Shown here one piece after another: positions 53,801 through 64,000 of a stretch of 64,000 nt of DNA. The stretch comes from Apostichopus japonicus (lineage: Eukaryota; Echinodermata; Holothuroidea; Aspidochirotida; Stichopodidae): positions 30,767,501 to 30,831,500 of the forward strand of contig NC_092568.1 of the NCBI RefSeq assembly GCF_037975245.1, read 5' to 3'. The position numbers and the translations under genes were made by a program. The notes beneath the pieces were generated by a model. It was not told where the DNA came from. It saw only the letters and a program-made list of their open reading frames with translations, and made no database searches. How positions within the stretch are numbered: position 1 is the first letter of the stretch; each line of letters begins with the position of its first letter.

Positions 53801-56002
53801 CCTTGCTTGATGATGACTTTATCCACAAAAGATGATGATCCGTGAATACAAATCATTATCCCTCTATGAAGTGCTGAAGGCAAGATGTTCGTCTATCCAA
53901 TGCAATGAGCGAAAATTGGAAAATGCTATGACTTTACTTTGTGAGTTTTAATCCTTAGAACTGTGCAAGTGATATATGATGTCCGTCTAGGAATTTATGA
54001 AATGAAAAGTTCAAATGTTTGCAAACCCAATGTTTGTGAAAACTTCCATAGGGATAGTTGAATAATTTGTTACATATCCCGGTAGGAGCGATAGTATTAA
54101 TAGTTTAAGATGCTAAGCAACCATTTCTGTTTGTGGAGAGTGCAACAATAGGTTGTTGACAACCCTCCCAGTACAGTTTGAAGTTGATTATGATTGCTTG
54201 CGAAATGGAGAATATCAGTAACTGTAGTAAGACATATTGTTCGGATCTACTCCTGGATGTCAGACTCAATTCTGCTCCAGTTTTGCCAGGACTTCACCCC
54301 ACCGTTGATCATATGCTATATCTCATTACCTTATCGAGTAAGAGATTCACAAATTAATAATGTTCAAAGATAATGATGATGGTATCATTGGTTGATTTTG
54401 AACGTCATTTGTTTTCCCTTCAGCTACCCGATGGTCGTATCATCAAGGTAGGGGGTGAACGATTTGGCGCCCCAGAAGCACTCTTCCAGCCTCATCTCAT
54501 CAATCTGGAGTGCCTGGGCATCTCTGAGTACCTTTTCAGTACCATCCAGGCTGCTGACATCGACACCAGGCCCGAGTTCTACAAACACATAGTTCTTTCA
54601 GGTGGTACCACCATGTTCCCAGGTTTTCCATCCAGATTAGAAAGGGAATTGAAACAGCTCTACCTGGAGAGGGTACTCAAAGGAGACACTACCAGACTCT
54701 CGGTGAGTAACCAGAATCTAGGTCAAGAGCGTAGTCGCTTGGCGTCATGAATCACGTTAGGTAGCTGTGCTGGAGACACTAAGATACCATGCATTGTTAT
54801 GTTAAAAGATAACATTGTGCATGTTACTGTGAGGAAACTTCAATTTAAAGAACTAGCTATGTTTTGTCACCTGGCCTGTCTATAAAATACAAATTGGGCG
54901 CAAAGGTAACCTTAACACACTTGTCACATTATTGGTGTTCCACCTGGGTTAAGTTGAAAGCTATAAAACCACACAGGTATGTATGGATGTCGAGACCGAC
55001 TTGCATTGACGATTATACCTCACATCCAGGAGCAGTCAACTATCATTTCGAAACATTTGGAAGTTTTACGATATGGAAGACCCTTTCTAAAAGAGCATAA
55101 CCTTGGATTGGTTCTAAACACAAAACTGTGCTTTAATATGATCTGCTCAAAGTTTGAACCCTTAACCACTCAGATAGTTGGTTTCTTTGATGGCCATTGG
55201 CACTCAGCAACCCTGCTCATGCAGAAATTTGGGACGTAGCTCTTCAGACAGGCAAAACCAGAAATGGTCACTTGAAAAACAATGTTACAGTTTTTTAACT
55301 ATTGCTTGCATACACAACCCCTCTATGATGCTAGGTCTCAGTGTATACAGTAACACTCTATTAAGTTGACCCTTAGAATACAGACTCCTTGCTTGATGAT
55401 GACTTTATCCACAAAAGATGATGATCCGTGAATACAAATCATTATCCCTCTATGAAGTGCTGAAGGCAAGATGAGTCTAAGGTGTGAGAGGGCTGTGTCC
55501 TGAAAATGACCTTTCGCTCGTAGGTGGGAGGGGGCGCGTGGTGGGTGGGTTGTATCCATGGCTCGGTAGACACAGAGCTAGACTGCTGTAGAAAACATAA
55601 TTTTTAGCGCTCATTGACCAAAACTGACAAGATTAATGATTAATTACTTAGTTCTCGTCACAAACTTTCTTTTATTGATGAGAATTTCAGTAAGTTTCCG
55701 TTTTAATTTAATTTTGCCTATTTTGTGTGTCACAGTGCTTGTTCATTATTTTCAATTATGATTATTATTATTATTTTTTTATGTTCTCTTTATATGTAAG
55801 TATCATGCTGTTTATCTCCATCTCAATCTTATAGAAATTCAAGCTACGAATTGAAGATCCACCTCGTCGTAAACACATGGTCTTCCTGGGCGGGGCAGTG
55901 CTCGCAGACATCATGAAGGACAAAGAATCATTCTGGATTTCAAGGGCAGAGTATCTAGAGAAGGGCCTCAAGTGCCTGGAAAAGTTAGGAATTAAAGTGT
56001 AG
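44887..56002 (+). CDS. ACTR2: Actin-related protein 2 (Arp2/3 complex subunit)
   Basis: Nine coding exons, all GT-AG and in phase: 44887-44934, 45927-46037, 49413-49628, 50326-50398, 50923-51059, 52009-52094, 52698-52761, 54424-54702 and 55835-56002. The product is 393 residues (human 394). Arp2 pairs with Arp3 in the Arp2/3 complex to form the first two subunits of a branched actin filament. The N-terminus [16 protein letters not shown] holds the first phosphate loop; DSGDGVTH (158-165) is the second. The Arp2-typical segments [39 protein letters not shown] and [19 protein letters not shown] are almost unchanged. Residues around 95-110 and 260-285 differ most from vertebrates. A poly-A signal AATAAA lies at 56670. 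The 3.4-kb intron 2 is the longest. Confidence 0.97.
49911..50100. mobile_element. Short hAT MITE in ACTR2 intron 3
   Basis: 190 bp with inverted ends CAGGAGTTCTTAA and, on the other strand, CAGGGATTCTCAA, the common animal hAT end. The flanking octamers CTCAATAG and CTCTGTAG match at six of eight bases, a decayed target duplication. Confidence 0.75.
51308..51400. repeat. Diverged copy of a dispersed ~93-bp repeat
   Basis: Shares GCAACCAGACT, CTTAATGATGACTTTTATCC and AAAGTGCTGAAGGCA with the two identical copies at 53795 and 55381. Confidence 0.7.
52323..52363 (+). ncRNA. Hammerhead-like ribozyme motif in ACTR2 intron 6
   Basis: Core boxes CTGAAGA (52328-52334) and GAAAC (52351-52355) with GTC and AGGCC following. 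Stem II has one mismatch (GATCAT/AGGATC) and stem I pairs at four of five positions. The CAGGCCCTCTTACTTTTACA continuation matches the copy at 15105, showing common descent. Confidence 0.5.
53795..53887 (+). repeat. Dispersed 93-bp repeat, copy 1 (ACTR2 intron 7)
   Basis: Identical over 93 bp to 55381-55473, starting CAGACTCCTTGCTTGATGAT and ending GTGCTGAAGGCAAGATG. Flanks differ. Confidence 0.9.
55381..55473 (+). repeat. Dispersed 93-bp repeat, copy 2 (ACTR2 intron 8)
   Basis: Perfect match to the copy in the preceding intron, 1586 bp upstream in the same orientation; the ACTR2 exon 54424-54702 lies between them. No inverted ends or A-rich tail, so the family is not identified. Confidence 0.9.
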
Positions 56003-58030
56003 AGTATGGGGGTAGTCATGGACCTTTTTTACTTTATGGAGCAAGTACACCAAAGGTGCTCATTGTGGGCCACTACACATTGAGTAGTAATCTCAAGTCC
56101 AAGTGGTTGATAAGACCAACCAGGGTGGATTTATGTGTATTTTGCTTTCTTTCTGTAAAAAACGCACTCGGTTGATAAACATTATGATTTTGAATCTCTG
56201 TGGAAGGTCATTGACCAATAATAGAACACCCCCACATTCCATAGACTATAGTTGAAGCACGCTGATTTAGGTAAGGACTGAACCTTACTGGAAGGGTTGG
56301 AGGTGAATGAAGGCTTTTTAATGGAGAGAATCTGACCTTGGTTGTTGTTGACATTAAAAGGTGCAATCTGAGGTATACTTAGAGTATAAATTAGGGTCTA
56401 TTAATAACCTCCCCCCCCCCCTGCACATCCCTTTGTGCAACATACCAATGGCTTTTGAATACTTACTTGTATACCCATCCATTAACTGTTAAATGGTATA
56501 ATATACTAGAACGTACACATGTGAATTGTGCTTACTGATCACTAGTGAAAGAGGTAACTAAGGTTAACAGCAATATAATTGTATATATAGCCACAGATTT
56601 AGTTGATTAGATTGTATTATGCAGAGATAACTCAGAGATCTTCAAACCCTCACTGTATGAATTAATCTCAATAAATAACTCTTATTTGGGAAACATCTGA
56701 ACATGAGTGAAACTTTTTCTTTATTATGGCTTAATAAAGAAAATAATGGAAAAGAAAACCTTGTCAGATATGCTGAAATTGCCACAAAGTTGAAAACCTT
56801 CAAACAACAAATAAAGGTCAAAATAGGAGCAAATTGTTTTTTTTTGACAATGTGGAATATATTGTTGCATTATATTCATAACTTTGTGAAGCACTTTGTG
56901 TCTGTTGATAAACATCAAGTGATACTTCCTATTGTGTTACAGTCCTTATAAAGTTATACTGAGGGCAGACTGGATGTTATGTTCTCCACATGGCATAATC
57001 AGTTGGTCATCAAAAGTTTTAGGTCAATGGTTAACAATTTTGTAATTTTTATGGACCAATGTACCATTTTCTTTGTCTTCAAGATGCCACAAGTTATATG
57101 ACATTTGCAGTGGAAATCTTTTTTTTTCATATTTTTTTGGGGGGGAGCGCTCAATATTAAAAACACTTTGAAAGTTTGCTCCATTCTTTAAAATAAAGAT
57201 TGCTCAAACATTTTCTTACCAGGTTTAAATTGATTTAACCAGGTCTCTTGTTCGGGGCATACCGTTGTAATTGTAATCTCTCTTAAAAGATGATAAGCTT
57301 TCTTGATTTAAACGTAGTTTGGTTCTGAATCATCGTAAGGAATGTCTGAGACAATCAAAAGTGCTTTAGAACTGCTCTGGAAATGCACTTAGTAGGGACA
57401 TTTTTACAGTCTCTATAGATTTGACTGTTATGTAATTGGTAGTAGGGGGTAATAGGTACAGGAAAGTTTAGAAAGGCCTACTAACCAAACCATATCCCTT
57501 TATGGTTGTTTTTTTTTCTTCTTCTTCTTCTTTACCATCTCCAGAATCTACAAGGTATTGATAAAGAATGAGAAATATATTGTATAAATGAAGTCAGTGC
57601 TTATAGTGTACAGATTCGGGGTAGGTGGCACAAATAAGAAAGAAAAAAAAGATTTGGAGCACTTTATCTTTGGATGCCATTTTTGTTTTCTGCTCATTTT
57701 TATACCAAAATCATGTATAAGGCATGAAACGGATAGTTTCACCCTCTAATGGAAAGTTTAGTATTTTAAAGGAAAAATGTATTGTATTGTTAGACTTTTG
57801 CAAAACTATTAAATTTACTATTAAAATTCGACTTCATCTTGGTATTCATATTTATTGTCTCTTTATGTGAATTTTGGACCTCTCACCCTCCCCCAGCATC
57901 CACCCACTATAATAAGAGTTTCCCTTTGTATAAGCACATTGTATGGTATGAAGTTTATACCATGATATTGCAATTAACATCTTGCGTACATTTTCATGAG
58001 AAAGTCTACTGTCATACTAGAACACAGAAC
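56003..58030. other. ACTR2 3' UTR and downstream DNA
   Basis: The UTR probably ends after the AATAAA at 56670-56675. Beyond it: C run at 56412-56421, T runs near 56838 and 57120, TTC tract at 57517-57532. No further gene seen. Confidence 0.6.
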
Positions 58031-58200
58031 TAGTACACTAAACACAGGGCAGTCAGCGAGATTTCTCCAAGTTCCTTCTCCAGACGATTCCACTGAGACG
58101 GCCATTGACCTTTTGATCTTGACTGACCGATTGGTTTACCACATCTCCACCAAAAGCAATGGCATTCCGGAACATTTCAGCATTTTTGTATGTTACATAT
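58031..58200 (+). mobile_element. Possible LTR-retroelement integrase relic
   Basis: Two overlapping frames contain pieces that resemble the integrase core of Ty3-type elements: DFSKFLLQTIPL in one frame and STETAIDLLILTDRL...SNGIPEHF in another (compare the family pattern D-x-FSKF...ILxxIFxxxGIPE). Frames are broken and nothing upstream or downstream matches, so it is at best a short dead fragment. Confidence 0.35.
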
Positions 58201-58500
58201 GTAATTATGTGTGCTGCATTCATGGCTATTATATCTGTGTGTTGCAATCTTGGCTATTACATATGTGTTCTGCCTTCTTGGCTGTTAGATAAGTGTGCTG
58301 CAATCTTGGCTATTACATCTGTATGCTGCCTCCTTGGCTATTAGATCTGTATTTTACAGTTTTGACTAATAGATCTGTGTGCTGCAGCTTTGATATTAGA
58401 TGTGTGTGCTGCAATTTTGGCTATCCACTGCCCTGTTGGCTACTATACTAGATACATGTGCTGCCCTGTTGGCTATAAGATCCCTGCCCTGTTGGCTTAA
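58200..58500. repeat. Minisatellite, ~30-bp unit
   Basis: About nine degenerate units with GTGTGCTGCAATCTTGGCTA followed by TTACATCT or TTAGATCT; units shorten toward the right (GCTGCCCTGTTGGCTA). Confidence 0.85.
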
Positions 58501-58727
58501 GATATTTGCATGCAGATATTTGGAGATGCCATGTTTCAAGGTTTCACCTCGAGAAGGTTTCACCTCTAGGGACTATTGACATTCCAAAAATCCATCAAGC
58601 ATCTTGTTCTTTTATATGGGGCATCCTAAGAGAATCATTCCATCTGCATTTCTTGAGATGAAAGAGGTTTCCAGACTTGTTGAGCAACCCACAAACTAAG
58701 GGTGAAGATTGCACAAGTTACATCATG

Positions 58728-59172
58728 GGTGGCAAACTCCTATTAGAGTATATCAATCAGTCTGCATGTTCTCCTTACAGGAAAAGTGCCAACATGCAGT
58801 ACGAAAACATCTTTTTTGATACGTTATCAATCAGGATATGGTTTCTTTTGTCTTGCATGTTGAAGAAATAAATGGAAGTACATGTGGTGCAAAAATTGGG
58901 TCAATTGAGGCAATATTAGACCCCCTTTAGGCCTCCCAGGAGCAGGTATGATAATTGTTTACTACTGAGTGAAGAGGTCTGTTTACAAGTGACGAAAACT
59001 TCCGGCTCGGATAGCAAAAAATCTGCAAGGTCATGATACAGAAATTTAAAGTGCCATGAAAGGCCAACTTGTCAGCTATCCAGTGATGGGCAGCTTTTAG
59101 CTAGTGAGAACTTCTACCTAGACTAGACTTTAGTGTGTAAGTCAATGGGGCTTTTAATGGGCGTATGCTACC
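58728..59172 (-). mobile_element. Diverged inverted copy of the TTAA MITE
   Basis: On the minus strand this 445-bp stretch aligns along its whole length with the MITE at 59184-59658, by eye roughly four fifths identical with small indels. It runs from GGTAGCATACGCCCATTAAA at its inner end to GGAGTTTGCCACCC at its outer end. The inner 40 bases are identical in the two copies. No TTAA flanks remain. Only 11 bp separate it from the TTAA of the intact copy. Confidence 0.85.
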
Positions 59173-59183
59173 CTGGGATCTTT

Positions 59184-59658
59184 TTAAGGTAGCATACGCC
59201 CATTAAAAGCCCCATTGACTTACACACTAAATCACAAAAGTAATGTGGTCTCTAAGTCTAGATAGAAGTTTTCACTAGCTTAACGCTACCCATCACCGGA
59301 TAGCTGACAAGTTGGCCTTTCATGGCACCATCAATTTTCCGTACCATGACCATGAAAATTTTTTGCTATCCGAGCCGGAAGTTTTCGTCACTTGTAAACA
59401 AACCTCTTCACTCAGTGGTAAACAAATTTCCTACGCTGCTCCTGGGAAGCCTAAAGGGGTCTAAAATTGCCTCAATTGACCCAATTTTTTCACCACATGT
59501 ACTTCCATTCATGCTCTTCAACATGAAAGCCACAAAAAACTAGATTATGATTGATAACAGGTCACAAAAGATGTTCTCCTGCTGCTTTTTGGCACTTTTC
59601 CTGAGGGAGAACAATCGAGCGGATTGATATAGACTCTAATAGGAGTATGCCACCTTAA
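59184..59658 (+). mobile_element. TTAA-flanked MITE, copy 1
   Basis: 475 bp including flanking TTAA at both sides (59184-59187, 59655-59658). Ends are inverted: GGTAGCATACGCCCATTA at the left, and GGTGGCATACTCCTATTA when the right end is read on the other strand. TTAA target duplications are made by piggyBac and Kolobok transposases. No coding capacity. Confidence 0.85.
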
Positions 59659-59969
59659 GTGAGAGTTGAATTTTTTTTTTTTTTCCAAAATGATACTTTT
59701 CATAGTCGTCACAATATAAACCACAACAGAATTATATGCAATTATCATTTTAGGTCCATAAAGATGTATTTTCAGAGATTTCAGTATGCACGGTGCAGTG
59801 TGTAAATACACATATGAGCAATACTGTGTAAGCAGTAACCAGGTCTATGTCTGCAACAACACTTCCAGTCACCAATTTTGATAAGCTTGACCAATTTGGG
59901 TGCATCTATGATTCTTGCAGGTATTATTGGTATCCCTGATCACAATCCACTTGGTCTGGCTTGCCCTAC

Positions 59970-60025
59970 CTGCAGAAACATCATCCATAGAAGGGTTAGC
60001 GGTGAGGGCTTTTTCGTCTCTGGCT
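59970..60025 (-). CDS. Candidate minus-strand exon in the tandem unit (repeated at 62238-62293)
   Basis: Acceptor CATCACTTTTCAG and donor CTGCAG|gtaggg bound 56 nt with the open frame ARDEKALTANPSMDDVSA. The composition looks protein-like and other frames stop. No family recognised. It requires one base from a preceding exon before the first full codon, so it cannot join directly to the candidate at 60576-60661; another exon would be needed between. Confidence 0.35.
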
Positions 60026-60575
60026 CTGAAAAGTGATGAAAACTACTTTTGTTTAGCTCAGCAGATTCCTCACAAACTGACCCACAGGACATACCCCAAT
60101 GTATTCCTGAACTGTTTGGAACATGTTAAACTGATATTGCATGTCACTCCAGTGCAACTGTTAAGTTACTAAGAATAAAAGAAGAGAATTGAAGGTGTTC
60201 TTTGCCAAAACTGGATCATCGGGATTTGTAAACAACAGCCTCACTGTAACAGTATTACAGCAGTCAAAAGGAAAGCTTACTGGAATGCTATCTAGATACA
60301 CTGTTCACCTCAATAGCATATCCAGTCCATTTAAAGGTTTGTGCATAGGTTGTTACAATGTATTAAAGACAGTTATAAGAGAAGAGAGGTGGATAGGGGG
60401 GCATATTTCATGATAAAACATTCAAATTTGTTGCTCGGCAGAGAACAACAACGTCAAATTACCTTATTCTCCATTGGTGGCAAGCACTGGTTCCTATAGT
60501 TACTACAGTAGATCTCCCATGGAAGCATCAGGATATCTCTTTCTGCTGTCAGAGTTGTTTGGGATTTGTTGTTAC

Positions 60576-60661
60576 CTCATCTAACCAGTTGAGTCCATTG
60601 ATACCACACCCATTCAAAGTATATCGCTGTGCATGCTGAGGACTTAGCACATCAACTTTCT
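60576..60661 (-). CDS. Candidate minus-strand exon in the tandem unit (repeated at 62844-62929)
   Basis: Strong acceptor (GTTTTGTCAATTTCAG) and donor GATGAG|gtaaca bound 86 nt. Only one frame is open; it reads KVDVLSPQHAQRYTLNGC then GINGLNWLDE. I do not recognise it. The exon is not a multiple of three, so including both tandem copies in one transcript would break the frame. Confidence 0.4.
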
Positions 60662-61451
60662 CTGAAATTGACAAAACAACAGAAAACTAATGAGGAGTGA
60701 ATAGGCTCAAAACCCCCTTGATGCACATTGGCAGAAGCAGAATATGCATACCTTTGTGGATTATTTGCTAAATAAGACTCAAAACATTCTCTGTGCAAGG
60801 TATTAACCCTCAGCAGCCACTCCACTTAGGATACAGACCTCATACAACATTGTGCTACAGCTGGTGTAGACTTGGTCTAGGATACTAACGTAGCGCCATT
60901 ATGAACCTGAGGCCTAGGCCTAAGCTAACAACATTAGGGGTATTTCATGCATTGAAACTGAGTTTTTGTCCTTAGTTAAACACCAGGTACTTCCAGCTTT
61001 AGCAAAAATAACCTAAAGTATGATTACCATGTAATTTAGGTGCCCACAGATGTCAAATTTCACTGAACTTAGTCGTTCATGTCACACACACTGCAGCCTT
61101 TTTGGTCTGATTCTGAGGGATTTTGAATTTCGTGCATTTGGCACCTACTTAGCAGCTTCAAGGCAGGAATCATACTACGGAAGCTTTGGTAGGTCAAGGC
61201 TTAATGACCCAATAGTTTATTGGGGAGGAAAACTGGTTAGAAATGCTCAGAAGGCTGTTCTAGTCTAATGTATGAACACGCACATGCTCTTTGTGGTACT
61301 TTAAGGCTGTAATACTAATTTATGCGTAAAAATCACCCAAGCGTGAAATTTTCTGACGTTTGCTTGAAAACCATTTTTACACACCATAGCAACTACTTTG
61401 ATCCAAAATTGGGACTTCTAGCACTTAAAATGAAAAATTTGGCATTTTTGC

Positions 61452-61926
61452 TTAAGGTAGCATACGCCCATTAAAAGCCCCATTGACTTACACACTAAAT
61501 CACAAAAGTAATGTGGTCTCTAAGTCTAGATAGAAGTTTTCACTAGCTTAACGCTACCCATCACCGGATAGCTGACAAGTTGGCCTTTCATGGCACCATC
61601 AATTTTCCGTACCATGACCATGAAAATTTTTTGCTATCCGAGCCGGAAGTTTTCGTCACTTGTAAACAAACCTCTTCACTCAGTGGTAAACAAATTTCCT
61701 ACGCTGCTCCTGGGAAGCCTAAAGGGGTCTAAAATTGCCTCAATTGACCCAATTTTTTCACCACATGTACTTCCATTCATGCTCTTCAACATGAAAGCCA
61801 CAAAAAACTAGATTATGATTGATAACAGGTCACAAAAGATGTTCTCCTGCTGCTTTTTGGCACTTTTCCTGAGGGAGAACAATCGAGCGGATTGATATAG
61901 ACTCTAATAGGAGTATGCCACCTTAA
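61452..61926 (+). mobile_element. TTAA-flanked MITE, copy 2
   Basis: Same as copy 1 at an exact offset of 2268 bp; part of the tandem array, not an independent insertion. Confidence 0.85.
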
Positions 61927-63719
61927 GTGAGAGTTGAATTTTTTTTTTTTTTCCAAAATGATACTTTTCATAGTCGTCACAATATAAACCACAACAGAAT
62001 TATATGCAATTATCATTTTAGGTCCATAAAGATGTATTTTCAGAGATTTCAGTATGCACGGTGCAGTGTGTAAATACACATATGAGCAATACTGTGTAAG
62101 CAGTAACCAGGTCTATGTCTGCAACAACACTTCCAGTCACCAATTTTGATAAGCTTGACCAATTTGGGTGCATCTATGATTCTTGCAGGTATTATTGGTA
62201 TCCCTGATCACAATCCACTTGGTCTGGCTTGCCCTACCTGCAGAAACATCATCCATAGAAGGGTTAGCGGTGAGGGCTTTTTCGTCTCTGGCTCTGAAAA
62301 GTGATGAAAACTACTTTTGTTTAGCTCAGCAGATTCCTCACAAACTGACCCACAGGACATACCCCAATGTATTCCTGAACTGTTTGGAACATGTTAAACT
62401 GATATTGCATGTCACTCCAGTGCAACTGTTAAGTTACTAAGAATAAAAGAAGAGAATTGAAGGTGTTCTTTGCCAAAACTGGATCATCGGGATTTGTAAA
62501 CAACAGCCTCACTGTAACAGTATTACAGCAGTCAAAAGGAAAGCTTACTGGAATGCTATCTAGATACACTGTTCACCTCAATAGCATATCCAGTCCATTT
62601 AAAGGTTTGTGCATAGGTTGTTACAATGTATTAAAGACAGTTATAAGAGAAGAGAGGTGGATAGGGGGGCATATTTCATGATAAAACATTCAAATTTGTT
62701 GCTCGGCAGAGAACAACAACGTCAAATTACCTTATTCTCCATTGGTGGCAAGCACTGGTTCCTATAGTTACTACAGTAGATCTCCCATGGAAGCATCAGG
62801 ATATCTCTTTCTGCTGTCAGAGTTGTTTGGGATTTGTTGTTACCTCATCTAACCAGTTGAGTCCATTGATACCACACCCATTCAAAGTATATCGCTGTGC
62901 ATGCTGAGGACTTAGCACATCAACTTTCTCTGAAATTGACAAAACAACAGAAAACTAATGAGGAGTGAATAGGCTCAAAACCCCCTTGATGCACATTGGC
63001 AGAAGCAGAATATGCATACCTTTGTGGATTATTTGCTAAATAAGACTCAAAACATTCTCTGTGCAAGGTATTAACCCTCAGCAGCCACTCCACTTAGGAT
63101 ACAGACCTCATACAACATTGTGCTACAGCTGGTGTAGACTTGGTCTAGGATACTAACGTAGCGCCATTATGAACCTGAGGCCTAGGCCTAAGCTAACAAC
63201 ATTAGGGGTATTTCATGCATTGAAACTGAGTTTTTGTCCTTAGTTAAACACCAGGTACTTCCAGCTTTAGCAAAAATAACCTAAAGTATGATTACCATGT
63301 AATTTAGGTGCCCACAGATGTCAAATTTCACTGAACTTAGTCGTTCATGTCACACACACTGCAGCCTTTTTGGTCTGATTCTGAGGGATTTTGAATTTCG
63401 TGCATTTGGCACCTACTTAGCAGCTTCAAGGCAGGAATCATACTACGGAAGCTTTGGTAGGTCAAGGCTTAATGACCCAATAGTTTATTGGGGAGGAAAA
63501 CTGGTTAGAAATGCTCAGAAGGCTGTTCTAGTCTAATGTATGGACACGCACATGCTCTTTGTGGTACTTTAAGGCTGTAATACTAATTTATGCGTAAAAA
63601 TCACCCAAGCGTGAAATTTTCTGACGTTTGCTTGAAAACCATTTTTACACACCATAGCAACTACTTTGATCCAAAATTGGGACTTCTAGCACTTAAAATG
63701 AAAAATTTGGCATTTTTGC

Positions 63720-64000
63720 TTAAGGTAGCATACGCCCATTAAAAGCCCCATTGACTTACACACTAAATCACAAAAGTAATGTGGTCTCTAAGTCTAGATA
63801 GAAGTTTTCACTAGCTTAACGCTACCCATCACCGGATAGCTGACAAGTTGGCCTTTCATGGCACCATCAATTTTCCGTACCATGACCATGAAAATTTTTT
63901 GCTATCCGAGCCGGAAGTTTTCGTCACTTGTAAACAAACCTCTTCACTCAGTGGTAAACAAATTTCCTACGCTGCTCCTGGGAAGCCTAAAGGGGTCTAA
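63720..64000 (+). mobile_element. TTAA-flanked MITE, copy 3 (cut by window end)
   Basis: First 281 bp of the same MITE, again exactly 2268 bp on; it begins at TTAAGGTAGCATACGCCC. Confidence 0.85.

Larger units (their letters stand above)
59184..64000 (+). repeat. Tandem array of a 2268-bp unit, at least 2.1 copies
   Basis: Each unit is one MITE (475 bp) plus 1793 bp of other DNA. Unit boundaries fall at the left TTAA of the MITE (59184, 61452, 63720): just before it the sequence is TTTGC in units 2 and 3 but ATCTT at the start of the first. Comparing copies by eye I found a single difference, ATGAACACG (61272) against ATGGACACG (63540). The array continues beyond the window. Confidence 0.95.

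Noticed and set aside
61050-61268. 72-residue gene repeated at 63318
   Set aside because: Identical in both copies only because the whole unit is duplicated; no start context or family match.

Overview
The window is nuclear DNA of an animal: AT-rich, intron-bearing, sparsely genic and full of transposon relics and minisatellites. Gene structures with standard GT-AG introns and vertebrate-like protein sequences, together with many short 'taggcct' tracts, suggest an invertebrate deuterostome, most likely an echinoderm. The species cannot be fixed from the sequence alone.

Four protein-coding genes can be assembled exon by exon with consistent reading phase: PRORSD1 (11081-12212, +, 2 coding exons, 183 aa), an ankyrin/SOCS-box protein of the ASB3 type (21370-27681, +, 6 coding exons, 534 aa), a neudesin-like cytochrome-b5-fold protein NENF (38589-41354, -, 4 exons, 149 aa) and actin-related protein 2, ACTR2 (44887-56002, +, 9 exons, 393 aa). 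NENF and ACTR2 are divergently arranged about 3.5 kb apart. The genes do not form a pathway; their linkage is of evolutionary interest because three of the four human counterparts lie on 2p14-p16.

Mobile and repeated DNA fills much of the rest. It includes a tRNA-derived SINE with a 12-bp target duplication (7189-7436) inside a broken minisatellite; an 8-bp-TSD hAT element in an ASB3 intron (23433-24598); a 700-bp MITE-like element with long inverted ends (17259-17958); a fold-back element (18072-18598); a short hAT MITE in an ACTR2 intron (49911-50100); a decayed LINE 3' end (41584-42291); a possible integrase relic near 58.1 kb; and several minisatellites (24-bp, 46-bp, ~40-bp, ~30-bp units). 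Three scattered copies of a 41-base motif fold like a minimal hammerhead ribozyme of the kind known from Penelope-like retroelements.

The most unusual part is the right end. A diverged inverted copy of a TTAA-flanked MITE (58728-59172) faces an intact copy (59184-59658), forming a long palindrome. From the TTAA of the intact copy onward a 2268-bp unit (MITE plus 1793 bp) is repeated head to tail, at least 2.1 times and almost identically, running off the window edge. The 1793-bp part carries candidate minus-strand coding exons, so a piece of an unidentified gene may have been amplified with the MITE.
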